A stretch of 64,000 nucleotides of DNA from Isoetes taiwanensis (Eukaryota; Streptophyta; Lycopodiopsida; Isoetales; Isoetaceae). Location: assembly GCA_021234155.1 (NCBI GenBank), contig JAJEKV010000003.1:27635166-27699165 (forward strand). The letters run 5' to 3'. The notes under the pieces are model-generated. The model saw only the letters and a list, made by a program, of their open reading frames with translations, was not told the DNA's origin and did no database searches. This document shows positions 43,101-54,369 of the stretch, one piece after another. Positions within the stretch are counted from its first letter, which is position 1; each line of letters begins with the position of its first letter. Position numbers and translations under genes: made by a program.

Positions 43101-46100
43101 GTTTTTCCATGATGCATGTTAAAAAGAAAAAAGAAAAATGGAAACTATAACTTATGGAAACTATAACTTGCGGTGGACACGTACGGTAGACATGTACAGT
43201 AGACATGTATGTACCTAGCATGATGTCAGCATGGGGTTATGCATGAGCGTTCTTTCTGTTTTGTCAAGCGTATTATTTTGGACATGTATATTATGACATG
43301 GATAATTGTTGACATCTTTCTATTTCATGTCTCATATTGCATCAGGGTTTGTTATATGAATGTGATACGTTGGGTTTATGATTTTTCTTTTGGGTGGTAT
43401 ATTTCTTATCGGTGTTGCAATTGCATTATCACCAATGTGCCTTGTCAATTCTTTTATCACGTTTTTTCTCATGGAAACGATACCTTGTGGTCGGACTTGC
43501 ACGGATCTTATGTTATAGGCTTTAGGCATGATATCTGACATAGAGGTTATGTTCGTAGTATAGTCTGTTTTTTTTCTAGAGTGCTCACATTGCTTGAACT
43601 AACATTTTTTCATATGTTTAGCAGTAGTGATGTTGGACTCGTTTTTCCCTAGTTCTATGTGATTTGGTATTCCACTTTCCTATATTTCGAGTTTTAACAT
43701 GATGCATGTTTCTAGAACTCGCAAGTTGCATGATTTCTCATGGAAACTATAACTTATAGTAGATGTGTACGTTTTGAAGCTCTATTCTTCTTGTTTCTTT
43801 GTTGGGTTTTATTCTTTTATCTGATTAGTTTCATGCTTGGCTATTGTTTCACTTTGTCCTTACTCATGGTCCATTACTCCTCTTCCGGCCTTTTGTTTAC
43901 TTGTTCTATTAGCCATTGTTAGTCTTGTTTTCACGTTGTTTGGTCCATGTGGTTCATGTTATCCCTTTCATTGCAATCTCATTGCTCTATTCCTCTGCTG
44001 CGTTTGTTTCATTTACTATATGATCTCTGATCCCCTCCATCCCACTCAGTCCTTGAGTCTAGTTGGTCCCTAAGGTTAGCATGCCTCGTCAGTTTGTTGA
44101 TTGATCATCGTTTATTCATTTTTGGCTTCTATACTTTGAGTTTGACCAGTGGATATTTTCTAGAACTTCTTTTTCGCTTGATTTCTTAGGAGAACTATAA
44201 CTTACTGTAGTATGTCTTTTGTCGTTGTTACGGCTGCATTATAATCAATGTGCCCTGTCACTTCTTTTATCGCTTATTTTTTCTCATGGAAAATATAACT
44301 TGTGGTAGACTTGCACGTGTATGAGTATAGGCATGGAGGTTATGCCTGAGCATTCTATATCGATCATGCATTAAGATGTTTTCTTTAAGTGCAATTTTTT
44401 ACCTCATTCTACACCAGTGTTTGTTAATTGTGGGGGATCTGTTTAGTTCATGATGCATGGATATTTGTTTCATGTGATTGGTTTATCTTATTTTGTATGG
44501 GTCTCTGATGTAATATGGTTCTGGTTGATATAACAATTACCTTAAAATCAATGTGCTCCCATCATTTTCTTATCTCGGTTAATATTCTATTATCCTATCC
44601 ATTGTCTTCTCTTTGGGTCGATGGTCACGTCCTTTAGTTCTAGTTGTCCTTCATTGCTCCATTGTTCTGTAGTCTATGTGTCTTTTTAGTATTTGCCCTG
44701 GTTTCATACTTGTTCCATTGTCCCGTTTCTTCCTATGGGTTCTTGTAGTCCTACTTGTACTCCATTTGCTTCATTAGTTCTTGCTTTTGCCAATTTTGTT
44801 CATCTAAGTTGACACTTATGTCCTGTGTCTTTATGGGATCCTTCTTTGTCTTCTCTATTGCAACTTATTCATGTGTTCAATTGTCGAATTTGTTCCTCTC
44901 GCCCTTCTAGTTCTGGCGGTTTTCTATTGCCTTTATCCAATTTCCTCCTTTTGCTCCGCCTGTTCCATAGTTAGTGATCTCTTTAGTTCTATTGATGCTT
45001 TACACCCTGTTTTTTGCAGCGGCATTGCTTCAGGGCCTGATCACCAATTTGCCGCTTCATTTCTTCGATCTCGATGTTCCACTTCGTTATTCATTTTTCA
45101 TAGTGTCTGCCCTGATATTTGTTCTTGCTTCGGTCATCCTGTTTCTTCCTATGGACTCCTGCGCTCTTATTTGTGCTCCCTTGCTTCTATAGTTCTTGTT
45201 ACATTTTTCCCTATGCTTAGCCTATGTTTGGCACCATGTTTTTCCTTTATCTGCATGGTTCTTCTGCTTTCTCAGCTCCATTGCTCATACTATTGTTTTG
45301 GTTGATTCCTCATTTCTTGTAGTCTGACTGATCTATTTCGTTGCATTCGTTTTGGTTGCTCCATTTGCACTGTTTGTATTGGTTCATTGGGCCTCACGCT
45401 GCTTTTCTTCATTTTTCATGGTTGGCGTCCATTGCTTGTTTGGTGGTTATTACCGCACCTCCTTGTTGTCAAGTGCCTCATTGCCTCTATTGGCCCCTTT
45501 TTTGTTCAATTTACCATTAGTTACCCCCGTTGTCTTCTTCTTCTTGCCTTGTTCAAATTAACATTAGTTACCCCGTTGTCTTCTCCTTCTTGCCTTAATT
45601 GCCCTGTTGTTATATTGCTCCTTTGCTCCACAATGTCTGCTTTAATCTTTATCCATTTATCCCGGTCCTAGGGTAGTCTGCATATTTCAATGAATTTTCA
45701 GTGATCTTACTTGTTTTTGCTCGCAGTCTCGGTCTGTGATTGGAGGAGGTGGGTTCCTCTTTGTGTCGGATGTTATTGCTTTGCAAAGGACCTTTCCCTA
45801 GAATGCCATGATTCTCTTCTTATATAGAAGAGAACCATCATTCTGGGAAAAGGGAGTTTTGGCGTCACGCCATTTTGAGCGTCAGATCTATCTATATCCT
45901 GAGCCTTCTATGGCGCAAGCTTTCTTTGGCTCGGTTTACTATATATCCATATTGCCTGCTATCATTCCTCATTGGCGTTTCCTCTGAGCTGAATTCTGTT
46001 GGTTCTAAAGTTTCCCTCCCTCCCTCCTCTGAGTCTAGTCACCTGGAATCGGCTCGTCTTAACATCCGTTGATTTCTTCTCGTTCCACCTAGTGAGGGTT

Positions 46101-46150
46101 GTATCGACTCTTCTCTTCTATATCTTTGTGACTGGTGGCCTCTGCAATTT
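43101..46150 (+). other. Pyrimidine-rich, repeat-derived region without recognised gene
   Basis: The plus strand is strongly T/C-rich from about 43,750 to 45,660, which produces Phe/Leu/Ser/Cys-rich open frames of up to 144 codons with no domain. Diverged copies of a unit containing CATGGAAA-TATAACTTGTGG recur near 43140, 43470, 43738, 44190 and 44286. A second pair (TTTCTTCCTATGG...TAGTTCTTG) lies near 44727 and 45141. A 50-bp unit (CATTAGTTACCCC-GTTGTC) is doubled at 45508-45590. Confidence 0.5.
45791..45855. repeat. Short foldback with about 24-nt arms
   Basis: The arm CCTAGAATG-CATGATTCTCTTCT pairs with AGAAGAGAACCATCATTCTGGG around a TATAT loop, with a few mismatches or G-T pairs. Confidence 0.75.
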
Positions 46151-46250
46151 CCCAGCGTAGCACTTGTCACTTCTGGAGAGCACCTAGGGGCAAATCCCCG
46201 CGGTCCCTCTCTCTCTCTTGCGTTGGCCACATGCACGAAATTTTTTTATC

Positions 46251-46298
46251 TCTCGTGCTATACGGCGAGAGACAATTTTTATACCGTATAGCACGAGA
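46251..46298. repeat. Perfect 15-bp-stem hairpin
   Basis: TCTCGTGCTATACGG (46251-46265) and CCGTATAGCACGAGA (46284-46298), with an 18-nt loop. Confidence 0.9.
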
Positions 46299-47195
46299 GG
46301 CAATGAGAGACAATAATCTCTCGTTGCCTAACTAAGTCGGTTAAGGGAAAAAATAAAAAACGGCCGAATTTTTCCTAACTAAATTTTTTCAGATATCGGA
46401 TTTTTTTGGGACCCCTGCTCACGGTGGCCGCATCCCCTGAGGTTGAATAGGCCGCATGCCCTGACGTTGAATAGGTTGAATTCTTTGTTTGCATCCAGCT
46501 CTGGAGTTTCGAAATTGAGGCATGGCCGTTTCTGGAGTTTCGGATTTGAAGCCATGTTTGCAGATTTCGTTGGAAAAGCAAGAAAAAGTAACAGGCTGAA
46601 TCTGTAGAAAAAGAATTCCCTGTACTTCTATTATGGAAATGGGGCTTATTGTGTCGTTTTGGGAGTCTGTTTTCTAGAACTAGAAGCCATCTGTTTTCTA
46701 CTCCAAGCTTGATGTGCAGATTGCAGGCGACATTTTTGAATATATGTTCATGTGGATTCCCTGTTCAGGATTCCTGTTGTTTCTTTGAGGCGCCCCTGTT
46801 TCGGCAGTTGCAGGATCTGCCTTAATAATATCTGCCAAATCGTTTGCTTAAGGGTATCATCCAGGCACTCGGCAGCCTGTTCTTGTTATATTGCTATATT
46901 TTATGCATAATGGGTTCTACATAAACATCTCTTGAATTGTTATTTCTTTCAAGAACATAGCAAAATAAAATCTGTAACAATCTCGAAACTAACAGTTAGA
47001 GCTGGAGCATGCATCTATTCTTGGAAAATGGGCAATCTGTTTCATGTAGTTAGCAAATAGAGGTTCCACAGCGGCGAAAATCTGTTTCCTTGTGCATGCC
47101 GTCAAGCTTCAGGATACTTCGATTCTACAAGGAAATATAAATGAAATCGCTTTTGTGGAAGCATCTGAGCTTCCTTCTTGCCAAGCAACAGCCCA

Positions 47196-47310
47196 GAAAA
47201 AAGGAGGAGCCGCAGCTATGGCAAAATCTGCCCAGAAGAAAGAAGGAGCTGCAGGAGCTATGGCAAGATTTGCCCAGAAGAAAGAAGGAGCCGCAGGAGC
47301 TAGAAGAGTT
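47196..47310 (+). repeat. Minisatellite, about 51-bp unit, two and a half copies
   Basis: Unit GCCCAGAAGAAAGAAGGAGC followed by GCAGGAGCTATGGCAAGA. One frame reads AQKKEGAAGAMARF repeatedly, but no flanking coding context supports a gene. Confidence 0.8.
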
Positions 47311-47615
47311 TGATGCCATAGCCGTACTCTGAAGAAGGAGGCGCATATCCAGAAGAGTTCGACGCCATAGCCTTTTCATTTGCCGACAAGACAAGAAGCC
47401 CCAAAAACTTTCACGAGCACCCCCAAGAACTTTCACGAGCACCGAAACCAAAATGGAAACTTAATGGGTTATGTATAATGGAAACGTCCCTAACAGCAGT
47501 TAGGGGCAAATTGTCTCTCAAAGGGAGAGCCAAATTTTTTACTCTCCCTTCATCTCTTGCCATCTCCCATCTCTCCCCATCTCTCAAATTGTCTCTCAAC
47601 CCCCATGTGGCCAAC

Positions 47616-47799
<184 letters not shown>

Positions 47800-47897
47800 G
47801 TAAAGGTGGTTGGGGGCAGGGCCCAATCAAGCAATGTAGTGTGGTGTGTAGTCACACGTCCAGTTGGATGTTGCCTAGTGGCATGACGTTAAAACTA

Positions 47898-48062
<165 letters not shown>

Positions 48063-51000
48063 CTCCCCCCTCCCGGTGTAGCACTTGTCGCTTGGGTAGG
48101 CTCCAAAGGATTCTTCTATTGGATGTGCCTTTTTTCTCTTCCTGGCGTAGCTTTATGGCTTCCAGAGGGCACTGAGGGGAGGACCTCCGCGGTTGGCCTA
48201 GTGTATCTATATATTTTCTCTCTCAGCGTAGCAATGTCGCTTCCGAAGATTCTTTATAATTTTTCTATTCTATTATTTTTTCTCATCAGATTCTTGTGCT
48301 CTGCTTGCTTTTCGAGTGTGATGCATGCTTGGCTATAGGGCTCCTAACCTTTTCACATTAACCATCTGTGTGATTGTGTTTTGCAGTTCGGCGCGATCCT
48401 CTTTCTTGACACTGAGATGATAGCCAATTTTCAGCGGTTCCGAGGTGGTTGCAGTTGCAGTTTTCACTTCTACCCCTTCTTGTTGGGGTAGGGGTTGGGA
48501 GTCGATATTTGAGGATTGGGGGCCGAGGTGCAGTTTTGGTCTGGTCAATTCTGACTTGGACGGGCTTTGGATGCAGTTTTGGGTTTGGGAACTTTCTGGG
48601 TCCTGGGCCTAGTTATATGCTTTAAGCTAGTAATATGGCTGCGGTCATTATTGGATTTTTTTCACTCATATTCACTCATGTTGGGGCCTCATTGTTGGTA
48701 CCCCTATGGGTCATTGTATTTTCACTCATTCAGCTCAATGGAACTCCACTTCACTTGTTATTGCTTTGCAAAGGACCTTTCCCAGTTGCTCAGTTTCTTG
48801 CAATCTTTTAGTTGGTCATTGTTTACATCCTCTAGATCTATGAGACTCTCATGTGGCACGAGCTGAGCTGCCTGACATAGATGTCCTTATCTAGCTTCTC
48901 TAGTTGTTCACCATGCAGTTGTGCCACCTGGCTTGAGAAATAATATATGTTCTAACAGCTTATGCATGAATGACTTATACAAGATGATGTATGTTCCTTG
49001 AAGCACATGCCGACTCTGATATTTTGCTATCCTGCAGGACCAGATATTATATTTTACGATAACTATGTTCATTGTGATGACAATGAACATGCCAACTAGG
49101 TAGTGTTCCTTACCAACTAAATCCGGCATGCATATGCCACGATGAACAGAAAATCATTGAAAATCATTGAAGGATGATTTTGCCAAATAACAAAGCCGTC
49201 TGCTTCTCCTTGCCGTTGCGATTGAATGCATAGCTGCGATGCCGTTGCGATTCATTGGTCCAGCTTCTGTTCCTGATTTCGATGCCCATACTTAGGTAAT
49301 CTCCTATCTACTATCTATTTTCTCTCTGTTTGCTACTAGATCTTCGTCATGACTGCATCATATTTATGGATGTCTTTTGCTCAGATCCAAGGATGGAAAT
49401 ATTCAACTGTGATTCGGCTTCTATTTCATATATTCCATCATATTTGCATATTCAATCATCAGATCAAAGCTAGCCCTGTATAGATGACATCTTCTAGGCA
49501 GCATGTTCCCCTTCATAATTCATATCTTCATAGGTTTTTGTTTAGATATTAGAGATATGGGTCTCTCTGAGACGAGATTTATCATCAATCATCTTGAAAA
49601 TCTATATCAGCTTTAAAGATTTTATGTACTTTGTCAGGACGGAAGTGAAATGGATGTTTATTTTTAATAGTAGTGGTCTACTACAAAATCTAGGTATTAT
49701 TTCTTTTCTCTATTCATTCTATTTTGTAGACTTCATTGAGAGATTTGAGCTACTACATTCCCTAGATGAGGTGTATTCGATATGTTATTTGTGCTATACT
49801 TTTGCCATATTCTCTTTTTAAACTGCTTTTGCTTTCTTACAGGAACATGCATTCGTATCCATAGCACATGCTCCAACATCTTAGCTTAGTCTAGAAATTA
49901 CGTGCAGAATTGAGGCTAGATAGGAAGATTTGCAACCAATTCCACCAAAATTATATCTGGTAAATTTTTTTAACTACACTTGCTAAACTTTTTAGTTATG
50001 ACATTTTTATACATTTTCAAAAAAAAAAGAAAAGCTGCTTATGAGGTTCCTTGAGAAAATCCAGAAATCTGTTCCTTTAAACTTCTCTCTCCATTTTCTG
50101 TAAATTTACAGGTCACAATAAAAGAGGCATGTTCTTTTCTTGCAAATGCATGTGTGGGGGGCATATCATTTCTCGAGAGAACACGGTGGAATGAAGGTAT
50201 GGACAATTTGATTGCAATTGTTCAATATTAATGTGGGATGAGGTGACAACTATAGAACTGAAAATGGTTAGGTTCCTGTTTGAGCTAAATAGAGGAAAAA
50301 TTGAGTGTCTTTTGCAGGTCCTCATATTTTATTTGTGCTTCATATTTTGTGCTCCACATACACATTGTGCTATCTGCAACACCAAATAGGATATTTTGAT
50401 CAAAGAGCTTCTTTTCCTGTTGTCAAGCATAATTTTGGAGGCCACCAATTGGTGATCTACAGCAACAAATCAATTGCTCTATTTGATTGAAGCAAGAGAC
50501 ATTGAAAAAAATCCAGGTTTGGCCTCACACTTTCTTTGCCCGCTTTGCTCATCCATTCAGCTATTTTTAGTAGATATATACATAGGCAAGTGTATGTACA
50601 GTACAAATCACTACATACCAAAGCTTATTTCTCAAGAGCTTTGGCTAATTGGGATGCCAGGTGAGCTCCCATTTACATATTGAAAATTTTACACTTTGAT
50701 CTCCGCCTGTAAGCTGATATTATATTCGTTTCTGCTAGAAATGCTTGCACAACATTAGCTTCGAATATTGATTGAGGCCTAAAGTATAAATGGGTTGCAT
50801 GCAATTAGGGAACCTTCTTACAAAAGTGTAATATGGATTGAAGGAGACTGGTAGACATATGTTTTATCAATTTTTTATTGTTTACTATGGTTCTACTCAC
50901 AAATTGCTGCCCACTATTCTATTCTATTCTATTCTTTAGAATCATCATTGAATTTCATATACAAATGCTTCAAATAGCAACTCCTTGCAGATTTGCTTTC

Positions 51001-53741
51001 ATACAAGAAAAAGGCAACAAATGATTTTTGGAATGTGTAGGTACTACTCTAACATACAATTTTCACTCACTGCCTAGCTTATGATGCTACCTCTCAGGCA
51101 ATTCCTTTGTCTCAGGTAATTTCGTTTTTTGCCTTCTTGGTCTTAAAACCCAGTGTATTCCTCTGTCAATTTTAGAAATTGCTAAAGAGTGCAAAATGGA
51201 GTGCATCATCACTGCAATTTTCCTTTGCATAGTTATGATTTAACACTGTCAGATGTATAAGTATGGAGCAATAAGATACTAACTCAAAAAAGTGCATCCA
51301 GCAAACACCTACAATATGGCACATCTTCGCAGCCTCATCATGCAAGGTATGCCACTACCTTTTTTTGATCAATAGGCTAATATTCTAATATGATCGCCAT
51401 TTATTGAAGCTTCTATGGCCTTTAAGGCTGCGTAATTATGTATGCTAAAGAGTAGCCAAGAGTAACATCTTATTGATGCAAATTGCAAGGTATCATATTG
51501 CGTCAACAGGCATCGGGAAGCATTATAAATTATTTGTTGATTGGCTGCCTACACGTGCATGATCCACTAGCTATTGGCAGAAGGAATGTGTATAACTTCA
51601 GTAATGCGTGAGGTTGCCATAGTATATAAGGCAACTTTATAGCCTCTTCTTTAGTCTTTCTTTGAAGTTTGGTGTATCATAGCCTTGGAAAAGGTCAGTT
51701 GATTTTTTGAATGATGGAACTTTGTGTTAACATTGCTTATAATTTGAAGATATATACAGTGTATATTGCTGAATGTTTAGAAGGATACAAGCCATTGTGG
51801 TTGTATCAAAATGTATTGAAGATGCTATCCGTTCTAACGGCATCTGTAAATCTGATAAAATCTTTCTAAAATATCTGAGTTTTCCTAGGAAAGCAAGGTA
51901 AATCACAGGAGCACTAAACGTCTTCTGTCTGAAGCATGGTGAGGAAATGGACACCTGGAAGGTCTGTCTGCTTACATTACTAAGTTTCTATTTCAACAAT
52001 GTTCGAAGTTAAAAAGGCAGCTGTCTTAATACTAGGTAATTTACAGTTGCATATATATTGCCATTGGCATGATTCAATATGGAAGTATATTCGTATTGCA
52101 TGCATTACTATCTCTCTTTCTTGCTGTGCATATAGGGGCATCATATCTGTTTTGCAATTAAGGAATGAAAATTCACCATCACATTCTTGGCCTACATCAC
52201 TGCCAATACAGAGAATAGTAGAGCCATGAATCTAATTAATAAGTATCCTCTGTCCCACTTAAATACGCTAGATACTTGGTTCCTCTTTCCATCATCTTCT
52301 TTTCATACTGTGTTTCAGAAGGCAAATGTAACAAGGATATGGTCTTCTCTGCTTCTGTTGAGCATAAATTTCTGAGCAGTCGGGCTTTGCCAATGCAGCA
52401 GGGCAGCGATCATGATCAAGATGTTGCCTTTGTTAAAACAAATGTGCCAATAAAAGTAGGTATTGATATCGTTTGTTCTCTACATTTGGGTTGGCTACAG
52501 CTTCGTCATTCGAGCTTGCAATCCAAGTAGTATTTTACCATCCTAAATATGAGACGTAAACAATAGTTGTGTAAGTCGATAAGGAGGTTTTCACAATGTT
52601 TCGAAATATATTTCTACAACTTTTGTGTTCTCTATCTTATACAGGACTTTTCTCTCTGATTTGGTGCTATTCATGAGGTTCCATCTGCTTAAATATTGTT
52701 TCATATTCTTCACAGGTTTGGTTCTTGCATTCCCCACCTTCGTTATGGAATGTTCTTGGATATGGAGTAGCTCTCTCTGTAGACACTAGCATGCTTTTGT
52801 AAACAGCTATTGCTATAGTGTCATTTGAATGGTTTTGAAGTCATCAAGCACTGATGAGAGCCTTTCGTTTCCTATTGCCTTAGTGTAAAATAGTGCAAAG
52901 ATTTTTGTTCAAACATAAAATATGTGTATTATACTTTGTATTAGATTTTACACAAAGATTGTGCATAACGTGGACAAAATTACAATGGTTGGATATATTA
53001 AAAGTAGTACATGGCTTATACCTAACTTTACACATGTCTAAAAACTTCAAATTTATCGGTTCAATGATTTGTTAATATATTCACAAACATTAATGCACAT
53101 CTTAGCAAAATACAATCAATACTAGACAAAAGAACCGCAAATGATAAACAACATGAAAACAAAAATTGCATATGTATAAACTTTTGTTTATCCATCCAAA
53201 ACCACATGCTATGTATTCGAGATTTGATTAGAATCCCCTAACATTATTAAATTTTGACATGTCATTAGGCATTTTGCAAATCAGAACATTAGTGTACACC
53301 CTAACAAATTACATTATTAGCACTAGACAAAAAATCGCAAATGATGAAGAACGCAAGGTGAACAAAAAATGCATATACATAAACCTACCGTTCCCTATCC
53401 AAAACCACATGCTATTGCAGTGGTATCTCTTTGGCATACCATCAGAAAATATCTTAGACCACCACATTCAAATATATCTTATTGACGTTTAAAGCGGCCT
53501 CCATCGTAAACTTATAAAACAAATGCTTCATCTAGCAGTCTTCATGGCACATTTTTCAAAAAAAGAAACATGCATTTAGCATGCTTATGAACTCCTTCCT
53601 CTCAACTCACTTACAATGCCATATATTTCAACACAAATTGCCCAAAGCCCCACTTCAACTTCCTAATTGCCTACAATAGAATCATATTCATGTCCAGTAA
53701 CGCCAACAATCAAACAAGCGCCCCTTCAAATTGTTACTAAA
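48063..53741. other. 5.7 kb without recognised gene
   Basis: A repeat unit shared with 46154-46205 is at 48075-48200, and the phrase TTATTGCTTTGCAAAGGACC at 48760-48779 is shared with 45767. Elsewhere there are short open stretches with splice-like borders (for example 52320-52457) that I cannot assign. Two diverged copies of a roughly 190-bp unit (CACTAGACAAAA...CCAAAACCACATGCTAT) lie at 53070-53215 and 53270-53415. No domain, tRNA or rRNA is visible. Confidence 0.4.
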
Positions 53742-53769
53742 GCCCGGCAACGCCGGGCACCATAACTAG
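53742..53769 (+). mobile_element. Helitron 3' terminus (plus strand)
   Basis: GCCCGGC-AAC-GCCGGGC hairpin (53742-53758), ACCATAA, CTAG (53766-53769), then T. The element body lies to the left and may include the 190-bp repeats at 53.1-53.4 kb. The 5' end was not found. Confidence 0.75.
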
Positions 53770-54369
53770 TACTTTAAAGAAAATGCGATGGCATCTGGCA
53801 TCAATCTTTGAAATTCCATTTCATTGCTTTAAGCAGTCAAAACCTCTTCCATAACACTTGGGAAAGAGGCACAGCTTACAACTTGTCAACATAGCACATG
53901 TAAATAAAAAAAAATATCTTACACAGTGGAGAGCGCAAGACAAAATTTCTTAAGGTTTAGACAATCCTTCCATGGTTCTTCTCTCTTTTTATTTTATATT
54001 TTATTTTAATATTGATATTTTATTCACCTTTTACACCAACCAACATTTGCTCGACTAACTAGATGATATTGATTCCATTATACAACTATATTGAAAGAAG
54101 ATGAATAAAATGTTTAAAGAAAGCTAGACTATGTGTAAAATTTATTTTAGTTGTATTTATGAAAATAGCATTCTTAATAGTTCTCAACTTATACAAGTTT
54201 GTGCCATTTAGACCTTCTAAATTTTAATTCGCCATCTTTATTAGCTTTTTAAACTTATGCCTGACAAGCAGCAATGCTGGGCACTTTTTTTAGTATATAT
54301 GTAATGATGATATATGTGTAAAAACTTGCAATAGCAACCAGACGTAAGTTCCCAACTTCATCTTCAATT
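53770..54369. other. Short spacer with a decayed Helitron 3' end
   Basis: AT-rich, no gene. At 54261-54293, GCCTGACAAGCAGCAATGCT then GGGCAC, seven bases and TTAG keep the spacing of the neighbouring Helitron ends but with CTAG changed to TTAG. Confidence 0.5.

Larger units (their letters stand above)
46151..47600. other. Unassigned DNA with hairpin and minisatellite
   Basis: Holds the 46251-46298 hairpin, the 47196-47310 minisatellite and one copy (46154-46205) of a unit GCGTAGCACTTGTC...CCCCGCGGT that recurs at 48075-48200. No gene recognised. Confidence 0.4.

Noticed and set aside
44871-45671. Cys/Phe/Leu-rich frames of 70-144 codons as membrane proteins
   Set aside because: They follow from the T/C-rich strand and have no start context, domain or splice support.
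50474-50683. A 2A-peptide-like phrase DIEKNPGL followed by a CPLC pair
   Set aside because: The essential final NPGP is NPGL, and no retroelement ORF surrounds it; likely chance.
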